A stretch of DNA of 64,000 nucleotides, taken from the NCBI GenBank assembly GCA_028752905.1, contig JAQNBH010000014.1, positions 4,361,173 through 4,425,172 on the forward strand, written 5' to 3'. Position 1 is the stretch's first letter; each line of letters opens with the position of its first letter. The notes below the pieces were generated by a model that was given only the letters and a program-made list of their open reading frames with translations, did not search any database and was not told the origin of the DNA. Both the position numbers and the translations under genes were made by a program. Shown in pieces: positions 22,030 through 33,825 of the stretch. Source of the DNA: Cladorhizidae sp. MBARI D1340-BT2 (taxonomy: Eukaryota > Porifera > Demospongiae > Poecilosclerida > Cladorhizidae).

Positions 22030-22797
22030 AGAGGAGGTTTTGACAAGGGAGAAGTCTTGGTGAGGGAGAAGTCTTGGTGAGGGAGAAGTCTTGGTGAGGG
22101 AGAAGTCTTGGTGAGGGAGGAGTCTTGGTGAGGGAGAAGTCTTGGTGAGGGAGAAGTCTTGGTGAGGGAGAAGTCTTGGCGAGGGAGAAGTCTTGGTGAG
22201 GGAGGAGTCTTGGTGAGGGAGAAGTCTTGGTGAGGGCGGAGTCTTGGTGAGGGAGAAGTCTTGGTGAGGGAGAAGTCTTGGTGAGGGAGGAGTCTTGGTG
22301 AGGGAGGGGGTGAGGGAGAAGTCTTGGTGAGGGAGAAGTCTAGGTGAGGGAGAAGTCTTGGCGAGGGAGAAGTCTTGGCGAGGGAGAAGTCTTGGCGAGG
22401 GAGAAGTCTTGGCGAGGGAGAAGTCTTGGTGAGGGAGAAGTCTTGGTGAGGGAGAAGTCTTGGTGAGGGAGAAGTCTTGGTGAGGGAGAAGTCTTGGCGA
22501 GGGAGAAGTCTTGGCGAGGGAGAAGTCTTGGCGAGGGAGAAGTCTTGGTGAGGGAGAAGTCTTGGCGAGGGAGAAGTCTTGGCGAGGGAGAAGTCTTGGC
22601 GAGGGAGAAGTCTTGGCGAGGGAGAAGTCTTGGCGAGGGAGAAGTCTTGGCGAGGGAGAAGTCTTGGTGAGGGAGAAGTCTTGGTGAGGGAGAAGTCTTG
22701 GTGAGGGAGAAGTCTTGGTGAGGGAGAAGTCTCGGTGAGGGAGGAGTCTTGGTGAGGGAGAAGTCTTGGCGAGGGAGAAGTCTTGGTGAGGGGAAAG
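22030..22797. repeat. 17-bp minisatellite, about 45 copies
   Basis: The unit is GTCTTGGTGAGGGAGAA with GGTGAG or GGCGAG variants. Most units contain TTGGTGAGGG, a good match to a 5' splice site. It gives one long minus-strand open frame of PSPRLLPHQ type. Confidence 0.96.
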
Positions 22798-22929
22798 TTT
22801 AGCTCGATGTAGCCACACCAAACTGCATCTTATATTGAATTTGCATTCTAATTGTATGAAGAGATTAGCCCTCAAAAAAGAATAACTGTATGCAAATTAA
22901 GTCAAAGATTAATGGGTTAAGAGATGATT

Positions 22930-25095
22930 CCATGCACCAGACTGCACATGTGATGTATTGAGATTGCCTGCACATGTAATGTATTGAGATGCATGCACCT
23001 GACTGCACATGTAATGTATTGAGATGCATGCACCTGACTGCACATGTAATGTATTGAGATGCATGCACCTGACTGCACATGTAATGTATTGAGACTGCAT
23101 GCACATGTAATATATTGAGATGCATGCACCTGACTGCACATGTAATGTGTAGTGATTGCTTGCACCTGACTGCACATGTAATGTATTGAGATGCATGCAC
23201 CTGACTGCACATGTAATGTATTGAGATGCATGCACCTGACTGCACATGTAATGTATTGAGATTGCATGCACATGTAATGTATTGAGATGCATGCACCTGA
23301 CTGCACATGTGATGTGTAGTGATTGCATGCACCTGACTGCACATGTAATGTATTGAGATGCATGCACCTGACTGCACATGTGATGTGTAGTGATTGCATG
23401 CACATGTAATGTATTGAGATGCATGCACCTGACTGCACATGTGATGTGTAGTGATTGCATGCACATGTAATGTATTGAGATGCATGCACCTGACTGCACA
23501 TGTAATGTATTGAGATGCATGCACCTGACTGCACATGTAATGTATTGAGACTGCATGCACCTGACTGCACATGTAATGTATTGAGATGCATGCACCTGAC
23601 TGCACATGTGATGTATTGAGATGCATGCACCTGACTGCACATGTGATGTATTGAGATGCATGCACCTGACTGCACATGTAATGTATTGAGATGCATGCAC
23701 CTGACTGCACATGTAATGTATTGAAATGCATGCACCTGACTGCACATGTGATGTATTGAGATGCATGCACCTGACTGCACATGTAATGTATTGAGATGCA
23801 TGCACCTGACTGCACATGTAATGTATTGAGATGCATGCACCTGACTGCACATGTAATGTATTGAGACTGCATGCACCTGACTGCACATGTAATGTGTTGA
23901 GATGCATGCACCTGACTGCACATGTGATGTATTGAGACTGCATGCACCTGACTGCACATGTAATGTATTGAGACTGCATGCACCTGACTGCACATGTGAT
24001 GTATTGAGATTGCATGCACATGTAATGTATTGAGATGCATGCACCTGACTGCACATGTAATGTATTGAGACTGCATGCACCTGACTGCACATGTAATGTA
24101 TTGAGATGCATGCACCAGACTGCACATGTAATGTATTGAGATGCATGCACCTGACTGCACATGTAATGTATTGAGATGCATGCACCTGACTGCACATGTA
24201 ATGTATTGAGATGCATGCACCTGACTGCACATGTAATGTATTGAGATTGCATGCACCTGACTGCACATGTAATGCGTTGAGATTGCATGCACCTGACTGC
24301 ACATGTAATGTATTTAGACTGCATGCACCTGACTGCACATGTAATGTGTAGTGATTGCATGCACCTGACTGCACATGTAATGTGTTGAGATGCATGCACC
24401 TGACTGCACATGTAATGTATTGAGATGCATGCACCTGACTGCACATGTAACGTGTATTGAGATGCATGCACCTGACTGCACATGTAATGTATTTAGACTG
24501 CATGCACCTGACTGCACATGTGATGTATTGAGACTGCATGTACCTGACTGCACATGTGATGTATTGAGATGCATGCACCTGACTGCACATGTAATGTATT
24601 GAGATGCATGCACCTGACTGCACATGTAATGTATTGAGATGCATGCACCTGACTGCACATGTGATGTATTGAGATGCATGCACCTGACTGCACATGTAAT
24701 GTATTTAGACTGCATGCACCTGACTGCACATGTAATGTATTGAGATGCATGCACCTGACTGCACATGTAACGTGTATTGAGATGCATGCACCTGACTGCA
24801 CATGTAATGTATTTAGACTGCATGCACCTGACTGCACATGTGATGTATTGAGACTGCATGTACCTGACTGCACATGTGATGTATTGAGATGCATGCACCT
24901 GACTGCACATGTAATGTATTGAGATGCATGCACCTGACTGCACATGTAATGTATTGAGATGCATGCACCTGACTGCACATGTGATGTATTGAGATGCATG
25001 CACCTGACTGCACATGTAATGTATTTAGACTGCATGCACCTGACTGCACATGTAATGTATTGAGATGCATGTACCTGACTGCACATGTACGTGTG
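22930..25095. repeat. 35-bp minisatellite, about 62 copies
   Basis: Units contain ATGCATGCACCTGACTGCAC and ATGTAATGTATTGAG, with recurrent variants. A block of about 320 bases (for example around CATGTAACGTGTATTGAG at 24446 and 24766) is itself duplicated. It ends just before the exon 12 acceptor. Confidence 0.97.
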
Positions 25096-25106
25096 TTCAT
25101 GTGCAG

Positions 25107-25207
25107 TCTTCTTTCAAGTTGGCACAGACATCATCTACACCCTCAGCTGTGTCTACGACTTCAAGCAGGAGATGCTCACCACCACCGTGAAGGATGGATT
25201 ACTAGCG
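25107..25207 (+). CDS. LRRK2: LRRK2-like exon 12 (armadillo to ankyrin junction)
   Basis: Acceptor TCATGTGCAG ends at 25106, just after the 35-bp array. Donor GTAAGT starts at 25208. It encodes FQVGTDIIYTLSCVYDF and KQEMLTTTVKDGLLA. Phase 0 out. Confidence 0.88.
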
Positions 25208-25925
25208 GTAAGTTAACTAATGCAGCACAGACTCTAGAGACGATACATTCCAGCAGGTTAACCCACTCACCGACAATACTCCCATATGGCGCTCAGGGTT
25301 TCGTGGATTGAAATACCCCCTCAATCATTTATGCACATTAATTTTCATATCCTAAAATAACTCATTTCCTTCTCTATTTATGCACCCAATTTGAAGTGCG
25401 TTACTTCCTAACTGAGGGGGGGGGGGGGGGGGGGGATCTTGAAATGCGGATCATTCTCTGTTATGACAATCACAGAAATGACTAGGCATCATAGGATTTT
25501 CTATGTTGTGGTCAGCATGGTTACAAAACCTGACCACACTGTCTATGCTATCCCATAATATATGGTTGCTAGGGACTTCAGTGAATTTCTGACTTGGTAT
25601 GGATGTTTATCTGAAGCTGGTTCAAACTGTCCCAGCAGTCCGACGGACAGCTCTAGGGTGTTAATATACGCTGTTTTCACGGTTGGAATGCAACCTACTA
25701 ATAGGTAAGGTGCAGGATGATGACCAACAGGACAGTGGGTGTGGCATCCACTTTACGTTACATAATCCACGGACCGTCAGTCACCATCTGCAAATATTTT
25801 ACCCCTCGAAAATAGAAATAGCGAATATTTTAACCCTCAAATATTTAGACTTTCAAACCCTCTGTACGATGCTCTTATATGATTTGCACCTATGACCTAT
25901 GACCTTCCTCTCGTCTTTCCCGCAG
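25208..25925. other. Intron 12, mostly unique
   Basis: A G-run lies at 25414-25434. The pyrimidine-rich TTCCTCTCGTCTTTCCCGCAG region before exon 13 is the best canonical acceptor in the gene. Confidence 0.6.
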
Positions 25926-27452
25926 GGAGTCCGAATCCTGATTGAAATTGGTGCGGACATAAACGTGGGGAAGCCCGAAGAACTGCTCATCTGTCTGGCT
26001 GTGCAGTCACGCAACAAGCAGATGGTGGAGTTTCTCCTCAGTCATGGCGTCAGCAACGCCAACATTAAAGCTGCACTGACTATCTCGTGGGGGAGCCACC
26101 TGGACCACATCACAGGGTTGCTACTGGAACACATTGCTGTAGACAGGAGCCGAGACATGGTCAACCTGAGCGGGTTGGAACTCACCTCTCTAAAGCCACT
26201 GTGGGTCCTGCCTTCTTTGGGAGTCAAGCTCAACATGGAGGCCAAAACCAAGCGCAGGCATGTGAGGGAAGGAAGCTTGGGGCACGTCAAGGAGAGCATC
26301 TTACGTAGGAAGAGGTCCATTTCTGAGCTCCGAGAGGAGGTCGAAGGTGACAACTGGACGCCTCTTAGACACCCCTCCAGTCTTTACTCTGCTGGTTGCT
26401 CTTGGAGATCGAGCATCGATACCACAGCACTCGGTTATCTGCCCGACAAGGAAAAGAAGATGGGTATCGACGAACCCGATGTTTCACCTGCAACTTGCAA
26501 GCTTACATCCTGGACTGATAGCAACCTAAAACACTCGGAGGCATTAGCTGTGCAAAGGTTGAAGCTGGATAGTCGAGGAGGTGATGGCTTAGACTCTGGC
26601 GTGCACACACGAACAACACAGCAGAGTTCAGTGCAGAGTTTGGTGCAGAGTTCGCTGCAGAACTCCGCCCTGTTGTCGCCTATGCTGTGTGAGGTCAATA
26701 CCAGTGTTATGTCCAGAACCTCCTTCCGAAAACAAGCACAAGGCGCTATCAGTGGGGCCAAGTCCCTCCCCCGGAGCCAGTTGGACCAATATGCAATCGA
26801 GTGCACGGATGGGATATCCATACAAAACTTCAGTTGCTCTCATAACCTGGGGGATTTCTCTCTTAGTCCTGCTCAGCTGTGTCGCCAATTGCGCAGAGTT
26901 CACAGAAATCGCAGCCGTTCCACGGTGGTCGAATCCAGGAGCTCTCTCTCCGGGTCTCTCACGGATCTCCCGGCCAGCACACGGCAGAGGAGAGGCGTGG
27001 AGGATAAGGGTAGCCCTTCCCTGTCCGAGAGTACAAGTCTTAGCATGAGCAATCCTTCTTCAACTGATTCCTCCCCACAAGTCGAAGTTTCTGGACTTGG
27101 GACGAGCATTGACGGTTCTTTTGAAACTACGACCTCGGATTTGGTAGCGCCGGTGCCTCCCACTGCACCTTCGGGGGAATATTCTGCTGCATTAGCTCGC
27201 AAGAATAGACGGAAGAAGCTTAGCCTGGAGATGATCAGCAAGTCCATCTCTGAGCAAGACGAGCTTGTCAGTGTTCATAACTCCTGCAATCTGATCAAGG
27301 TCTTGGACCTGTCATCCAACCAGCTCAAGAATTTTGATGAGATTAGTAATTTGCAGTACGGGGGAGAGTTTCTATTTAGACAGCTGAGGGACGTGTACAG
27401 GCTGGACCTCAAGCAGAACCTGTTGTCGGAGTTGCCGGTGGATATGATGAAG
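25926..27452 (+). CDS. LRRK2: LRRK2-like exon 13: ankyrin-like repeats, serine-rich linker, first leucine-rich repeats
   Basis: An unusually large exon (1,527 bases, 509 residues) and the longest repeat-free stretch of the gene. Acceptor TTCCCGCAG ends at 25925 and donor GTTAAT starts at 27453. About residues 1-75 are ankyrin-like (LIEIGADINVGKPEELLICL, MVEFLLSHGVSNANIKAAL). A linker of roughly 350 residues follows, rich in Ser, Thr and Arg, with basic phospho-acceptor-like sites such as RRKRSIS. The last 60 residues begin the leucine-rich repeats (LIKVLDLSSNQLKNF, YRLDLKQNLLSELP). Human LRRK2 has a shorter linker in the same place, with serines that bind 14-3-3 when phosphorylated; that this linker does the same is inference. 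Confidence 0.93.
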
Positions 27453-27464
27453 GTTAATGGTTGA

Positions 27465-28632
27465 TGTTGGTTGTTTGCTTGTTGTTGTTGCATTGTTGCC
27501 GGTCTTTTGTTTGCTTTGATGTTGCATTGTTGCCAGTCTGTTGTTTGCTTGTTGCATTGTTGCCAGTCTGTTGTTTGCTTGTTGCATTGTTGCTGGTCTG
27601 TTGTTTGCTTTTTGCTTTGCCAGTCTGTTGTTTGCTTGTTGATGTTGCATTGTTGCTGGTCTGTTGTTGCTTGTTGCATTGTTGCAGGTCTGTCGTTTGC
27701 GTGTTGTTGCATTGTTGCCGGTCTGTTGTTTGCTTGTTGATGTTGCATTTTTGCCAGTCTATTGTTGCCAGTCTGTTGTTTGCTTGTTGCATTGTTGCCA
27801 GTCTGTTGTTTGCTTGTTGTTGCATTGTTGCAGGTCTGTTGTTTGCTTGTTGATTGTTGCCGGTCTGTTTGCTTGTTGCATTGTTGCTGGTCTGCTTGTT
27901 GCATTGTTGCCAGTCTGTTGTTTGCTTGTTGTTGCATTGTTGCCAGTCTGTTGTTTGCTTGTTGCATTGTTGCCAGTCTGTTGTTTGCCTGTTGTTGCAT
28001 TGTTGCATTGATGGCGCCGGTCTGTTGTTTGCTTGTTGCATTGTTGCCAGTCTGTTGTTTGCTTGTTGATGTTGCATTGTTGCTGGTATGTTGTTTGCTT
28101 GTTGCATTGTTGCTGGTCTGTTTGCTTGTTGTTGTTGCATTGTTGCCGGTCTGTCGTTTGCTTGTTGTTGTTGCATTGTTGCCAGTCTGTTGTTTGCTTG
28201 TTGCATTGTTGCCAGTCTGTTGTTTGCTTGTTGCATTGTTGCCAGTCTGTTGTTTGCTTGTTGATGTTGCATTGTTGCCAGTCTGTTGTTTGCTTGTTGT
28301 ATTGTTGCTGGTCTGTTGTTTGCTTGTTATTGTTGCATTGTTGCCAATCTGTTGTTTGCTTGTTGACGTTGCATTGTTGCCAGTCTGTTGTTTGCTTGTT
28401 GCAGCCAGTCTGTTGATTGCTTGATGTTGCATTGTTGCCAGTCTGTTGTTTGCTTGTTGCATTGTTGCTGGTCTGTTGTTTGCTTGTTATTGTTGCATTG
28501 TTGCCAGTCTGTTGTTTGCTTGTTGACGTTGCATTGTTGCCAGTCTGTTGTTTGCTTGTTGATGTTGCATTGTTGCCAGTCTGTTGTTTGCTTGTTGACG
28601 TTGCATTGTTGCCAGTCTGTTGTTTGCTTGTT
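27465..28632. repeat. About 30-bp minisatellite, TTGCATTGTTGCCAGTCTG
   Basis: Some 38 copies of TTGCATTGTTGCCAGTCTG plus TTGTTTGCTTG, with insertions of TTG or GATG. It starts a few bases after the exon 13 donor. Cys/Leu-rich plus-strand and Gln/Asn-rich minus-strand frames are artefacts. Confidence 0.95.
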
Positions 28633-28707
28633 GGTATGATATTGGCAGCCATTGTGCTCTGCTGTCCTTTTTTTGGCTTCCATCCTCGTAACTCTCATTT
28701 TTATTAG

Positions 28708-28787
28708 TTATTTGTTGTTGTTGTTATTGTGTTGTTGTTGTTGTTGTTGTTGCTGCTGTTGTTGTTTTTGTTGTTGTTGTTGTTGCT
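28708..28787. repeat. TTG microsatellite before exon 14
   Basis: (TTG)n with few interruptions, ending at the CTCCAG acceptor. Confidence 0.95.
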
Positions 28788-28791
28788 CCAG

Positions 28792-28902
28792 GAGATGGTT
28801 AAGCTGAGTGTGATGTTGCTGAGCTGCAACAGCTTCAGTGTGTTTCCTAGAGAAGCTCTGTGCAGTGACAAACTCACTGAGATAGATCTCTCCTCCAATA
28901 AG
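28792..28902 (+). CDS. LRRK2: LRRK2-like exon 14 (leucine-rich repeats)
   Basis: Acceptor TTGCTCCAG ends at 28791 after a TTG microsatellite. Donor GTAGAG starts at 28903. It encodes one and a half repeats (LSVMLLSCNSFSVFP, KLTEIDLSSNK) in phase 0. The frame joins exon 15 to give a regular repeat, LSSNK then LTVIPPLP. Confidence 0.91.
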
Positions 28903-29109
28903 GTAGAGCTTAAAGCTGGCCTGAAGATACTCACACGTACGATAATGTATTGGCTGTTTGGAGGGGGAACTGCTGGTTTTCACTTGGAACCACACCCACT
29001 GTTTCCTCTAGGGTACATGTACTCGGTGCGCTGTACTGGTGACCTTTCAGGATGCAGGCAGAAAATCAGAGCATTCCCGCCGCATAAGAATCCATTAAAT
29101 TGTCAACTT

Positions 29110-29620
29110 AATTAGTTTGGATTGTCTTATATAACAGACCATTTATTAGCTATAACTTTCTTGTCAAGAATGAACTTTTTCAAACTGATTATAATTAATA
29201 AGCTGCAGTCAGTTTATATGAAGATCAGCAGCATTGAAGTAAGCAAATTAAAGCTACGCTCAGCGCTACCTCGCTCTATGTCTACGATATAACTTACAAC
29301 AAAGGAATCCATCCCCAGGAGCGACCCCTCCACTGGGATTCAGAGTGCTTCCAGGTAAGCGTAGGTGCCTGTGCAGCTTTCCTCCGAAGAAAAGATTCCG
29401 AAAACAGCAGTAAAAGCTCGGAAGAGACCGCTCATGATGGCAGCTGCCACCGTCAGCCATTAAAAAAAAAGATTTCTTTCATTTTGCTCGCTCACCTCCT
29501 CAAGCTATAAGTCAAGACTGACGACTCTTACTGGGCATGTGCAGGTTAAATGATTCCATGTAGCGTGACTGGTTTATTTTGTGAGCGACGTCCGAGTCTG
29601 TGTAGGTTGCCACTTGTGGG
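29110..29620 (+). repeat. Dispersed repeat, copy 2
   Basis: It shares blocks with 2030-2290 and 55670-56170: ATAAGCTGCAGTCAGTTT, ATTCAGAGTGCTTCCAGGT, AACAGCAGTAAA, CCGTCAGCCATT and TACTGGGCATGTGCAGG. It is about 480 bases long and has no transposase-like frame. Confidence 0.75.
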
Positions 29621-29884
29621 GTCCAAAGTTGACTCCCTGCCATGGCAATACCATTCACTGGGGTTTTTAAAATTAAATTAATATATAATTATTAATTAAC
29701 CCATTCTGGTGGGGTTGCTAGGTGATGCTGTAGAAGTACGGGGGTGGGGGTCCTCCCCTCGGCATTCTCTAATACACTATTCACTGATCACCATGGGAGA
29801 GTATTATATATCACAGGAGGTTTTGGTCGCCATCACAGCATCAAATTCAAGAGATCTCAGCTAGAAATAGTTTTACCGTTGAGT

Positions 29885-31917
29885 TAGGCAATGACCCCTG
29901 GATAAGTGAAATAGAACCCCTGGATAAGTGAACTAAGACCCCTGGGTGAGTGAACTAAGACCCCTGGATAAGTGAGCTAGGACCCCTGGATAAGTGAACT
30001 AAGACCCCTGGGTGAGTGACTAAGACCCCTGGATAAGTGAGCTAGGACCCCTGGATAAGTGAACTAGGACCCCTGGATGAGTGAACTAAGACCCCTGGAT
30101 AAGTGAGCTAGGACCCCTGGATAAGTGAACTAGGACCCCTGGATGAGTGAACTAGGACCTTTGGATAAGTGAACTAAGACCCCTGGATAAGTTAACTAGG
30201 ACCCCTGGATGAGTGAACTAGGACCCCTGGATGAGTGAACTAGGACCCCTGGATGAGTGAACTAAGACCCCTGGATAAGTGAACTAGGACCCCTGGATGA
30301 GTGAACTAAGACCCCTGGATAAGTGAACTAGGACCCCTGGATGAGTGAACTAGGACTCCTGGATGAGTGAACTAAGACCCCTGGATAAGTGAACTAGGAC
30401 CCCTGGATGAGGGAACTAGGACCCCTGTATAAGTGAACTAAGACCCCTGGATAAGTGAACTAAGACCCCTGGATAAGTGAACTAAACCCCTGGGTGAGTG
30501 AACTAAGACCCCTGGATAAGTGAACTAGAAACCCTGGATAAGTGAACTAAGACCCCTGGGTGAGTGAACTAAGACCCCTGGATAAGTGAGCTAGGACCCC
30601 TGGATAAGTGAACTAAGACCCCTGGGTGAGTGAACTAAGACCCCTGGATAAGTGAGCTAGGACCCCTGGATAAGTGAACTAGGACCCCTGGATGAGTGAA
30701 CTAAGACCCCTGGATAAGTGAGCTAGGACCCCTGGATAAGTGAACTAGGACCCCTGGATGAGTGAACTAGGACCTTTGGATAAGTGAACTAAGACCCCTG
30801 GATAAGTTAACTAGGACCCCTGGATGAGTGAACTAGGACCCCTGGATGAGTGAACTAGGACCCCTGGATGAGTGAACTAGGACCCCTGGATAAGTGAACT
30901 AGGACCTTTGGATAAGTGAACTAAGACCCCTGGATAAGTTAACTAGGACCCCTGGATGAGTGAACTAAGACCCCTGGATAAGTGAACTAGGACCCCTGGA
31001 TGAGTGAACTAGGACTCCTGGATGAGTGAACTAAGACCCCTGGATAAGTGAACTAGGACCTCTGGATGAGGGAACTAGGACCCCTGTATAAGTGAACTAG
31101 GAACCCTGGATAAGTGAACTAAGACCCCTGGATAAGTGAGCTAGGACCCCTGGATGAGTGAACTAGGACCTTTGGATATGTGAACTAAGACCCCTGGATA
31201 AGTTAACTAGAACCCCTGGATGAACGAACTAAGACCCCTGGATAAGTGAACTAGGACCCCTGGATGAGTGAACTAGGACTCCTGGATGAGTGAACTAAGA
31301 CCCCTGGATAAGTGAACTAGGACCCCTGGATGAGGGAACTAGGACCCCTGTATAAGTTAACTAAGACCCCTGGATAAGTGAACTAGGACCCCTGGATAAG
31401 TGAACTAAGACCCCTGGATAAGTGAACTAAGACCCCTGGGTGAGTGAACTAAGACCCCTGGATAAGTGAGCTAGGACCCCTGGATAAGTTAACTAGGACC
31501 CCTGGATGAGGGAACTAGGACCCCTGGTATAAGTGAACTAAGACCCCTGGATAAGTGAACTAGGACCCTTGGATAAGTGAGCTAGGACCCCTGGATAAGT
31601 GAACTAAGACCCCTGGATAAGTGACCTAGGACCCCCGAATAAGTGAACTATGACCCTTGGTCAAGTTAACTAGGACCCCTGGATAAGTTAACTAGGACCC
31701 CTGGAAGAGGGAACTAGGACCCCTGGATGAGTGAACTAAGACCCCTGGATGAGTGAACTAGGACCCCTGGGTGAGTGAACTAAGACCCCTGGATGAGTGA
31801 ACTAAGACCCCTGGATAAGTGAACTAGGACCCTTGGTCAAGTTAACTAGGACCCCTGGATGAGTGAACTAGGACCCCTGGACAGGTGAACTAGGACCCCT
31901 GGATAAGTGAACTAAGG
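29885..31917. repeat. 22-bp minisatellite, about 92 copies
   Basis: The unit is GACCCCTGGATAAGTGAACT plus AG or AA, with TGAGTGAAC variants. Blocks of several units recur (for example the ACCTTTGGATAAG variant). Diverged copies continue at 32190-32310. Confidence 0.97.
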
Positions 31918-32189
31918 TTGGAGAACTTCAAGTAGCTATCACTGGCTATTGACTATTGATACAAGACAACGCCTCAACAACTAACAAACTTAAGCAACTG
32001 AACTATAAACGACCCATACAATGTAAAGATAAACCAGCTTATATGAAGGAAGTGTCAATGTGCCATCCAAACAGTTGGTATTACTACTATAACCTGAAGA
32101 CATCAAACATGTCAAAGCAGTCAACGCTACAAGTTCAACACTAGACACCGAAAAGCAACTGATTAACCATTGTGCCTAGAATGCATTTC
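31918..32189. other. Unique 270-bp island inside the 22-bp array
   Basis: A non-repetitive block flanked by array copies, rich in ACAA and CAACT motifs. It may be an insertion or the original intron sequence. No terminal repeats seen. Confidence 0.6.
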
Positions 32190-32390
32190 CCCCTGGATAA
32201 GTCAACTAGGAACCCTGGACAAATTAACTACGACCCCTGGATGAGTGACTAGGCCCCCAGATAGTAAACTACAGTGAACTAGGACCCCTTGCTAAATGAA
32301 CCGGAACCCCCAGACAAGCAAGTGTTTGGTCATAGTTGAACGATGTTCATTTAGTGCGTGTGTTTGTGTGTGACCTCTTGTCTTTGCCAG

Positions 32391-32688
32391 CTCACTGTAA
32401 TCCCTCCGCTACCTACGATGAAGAACCTGGTGAAGTTCAACTTGAGCCATAATCAGTTGAATGCCATGCCTCAATGTGTGAACCAGACCAATGGGGAGCC
32501 TTCGTTTCCTCACCTCCGGCAGTTAGATCTCCGCAGCAACCAGATCTCGATCATTCCTAATTTTTACACCCGGCTCAACGACTTGGAGGTCTTCCATTTG
32601 GCCAAGAACCAGATCCTGGCGCTACCCGATGAATTTCTGGCGAGCATGCCGTCTTTAAAGATACTAGATGCATCGATGAATGACATTT
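32391..32688 (+). CDS. LRRK2: LRRK2-like exon 15 (leucine-rich repeats)
   Basis: Acceptor TTTGCCAG ends at 32390 and donor GTAAGC starts at 32689. It encodes four regular repeats, including LVKFNLSHNQLNAMP, LRQLDLRSNQISIIP, LEVFHLAKNQILALP and the start of LKILDASMNDI. Each follows the LxxLxLxxNxLxxLP pattern. Confidence 0.94.
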
Positions 32689-32752
32689 GTAAGCTGTGCA
32701 ACTCGTATTTGTAACTGTTTCCATAGTGATATGTATGTGTGTGCATGTGTAG

Positions 32753-32870
32753 CTCTCATTGGGGGCATGGTGGGTCAAGACATGGTCTACTTGGAGGAGC
32801 TGAGGATGGCTCATAACAGGTTGAGTGAATGTGAGGCAGCCTTCAACAGCTTCGTCACCTCTGCTCCCAT
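32753..32870 (+). CDS. LRRK2: LRRK2-like exon 16 (leucine-rich repeats)
   Basis: Separated from exon 15 by a 64-bp intron, the shortest here. Acceptor CATGTGTAG ends at 32752 and donor GTAAGT starts at 32871. It encodes YLEELRMAHNRLSECEAAF. Phases 1 in and 2 out. Confidence 0.9.
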
Positions 32871-33008
32871 GTAAGTGAGACCATGTTCTAATCGGTGAGA
32901 GGGTGTGGCCAAATAGGGGACCTTGAGGAAGGCCGAAACATCTTGGCTGAAACGTCTGGTTGATTGCTTTTCTTCTAAGCTGGTATAAAGAGGGTTGCAG
33001 TTAATACA

Positions 33009-33096
33009 TTGTTGTTGTTGTTGTTGTTTGTTGTTTGTTGTTGTTGTTTGTTGTCGTTGTTTGTTTGTTGTTGTTGTTTGTTGTTGTTGTTGTTGC
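33009..33096. repeat. TTG microsatellite before exon 17
   Basis: TTGTTGTTGTTTG tract running up to the GCGGCAG acceptor. Confidence 0.95.
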
Positions 33097-33101
33097 GGCA
33101 G

Positions 33102-33288
33102 TCTCCGAGTGGTGGATGCTAGTGACAATGGCCTCTCCTCGATCCCTCCCCCATATGCGTGGAAGTCACGAGCCCTTCAAGAGCTTCGCTACACCAAGAA
33201 TAAGGTGACCAGACTGGACCTGTCCGAGGGCAAACGCTTTTGGTCTCGTCTGGAATCCTTTCACATTGGACAGAACAGACTCAAGGAG
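33102..33288 (+). CDS. LRRK2: LRRK2-like exon 17 (leucine-rich repeats)
   Basis: Acceptor TTGCGGCAG ends at 33101, after a TTG microsatellite with almost no pyrimidine tract. Donor GTGACC starts at 33289. It encodes LRVVDASDNGLSSIP, WKSRALQEL, then TRLDLSEGKRFWSRLESFHI, which tracks human LRRK2 closely (WKSLNLREL, LDLSEKAYLWSRVEKLHL). Confidence 0.93.
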
Positions 33289-33464
33289 GTGACCTTATAG
33301 ATATAGGGATGGTGGATTATGGGATTATTGGGATGGTTAGGTTAGTTTATAGGGGCATTGAGGTTATTTGGTTGGTGGGATTATGGGATTATTGAGAGTA
33401 CAGTGCGAGTTCAGGGTGGTCCATGGTCCAGTGGGGCCTGGACAATCCCAGGATCAGTCTGCAA

Positions 33465-33592
33465 TCCAAAGCTCCCACCTAGAGTCCTCTCCTCAACTCT
33501 ACTCTAGCTCACATTCTACCCACCTAGAGTCCTCCCCTCAACTCTACCCATGCTCACATTTTAACCACCCTAGAGTCCTTTGTTAACTCTAC
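33465..33592. repeat. About 47-bp tandem repeat, 3 copies
   Basis: Copies start CACCTAGAGTCCTC and continue CTCAACTCTAC and GCTCACATT. Confidence 0.85.
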
Positions 33593-33706
33593 CTTAGCCA
33601 GCATTAAGTGAGCAAGAACAGCACCCATGATAGGTCATTCACTCCCTCACTTCTCTTTGCATGTCATTCTGTTTGGAGTTGACTTAAGAGGCTTCCTTTG
33701 CTGCAG

Positions 33707-33817
33707 CTTCCGAGCGATATAGGGCAGCTGTGGTCGCTGTGTCTCTTGGACATCAGTCACAATAAAGACATCAAGAGACTGCCTTATGAGATGGGACTCC
33801 TCGACCACTTGTTCATT
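33707..33817 (+). CDS. LRRK2: LRRK2-like exon 18 (last leucine-rich repeat)
   Basis: Acceptor TTTGCTGCAG ends at 33706 and donor GTAAGT starts at 33818. It encodes LPSDIGQLWSLCLLDISHNK and RLPYEMGLLDHLFI, equivalent to the LRRK2 stretch ending FPNEMGKLSKIW. Phase 0 at both ends. Confidence 0.93.
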
Positions 33818-33825
33818 GTAAGTAA

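Noticed and set aside
22865..25100. Several 200-592-codon Cys/His/Ser-rich minus-strand frames
   Set aside because: They are three shadows of the 35-bp array, with no start context or homology.
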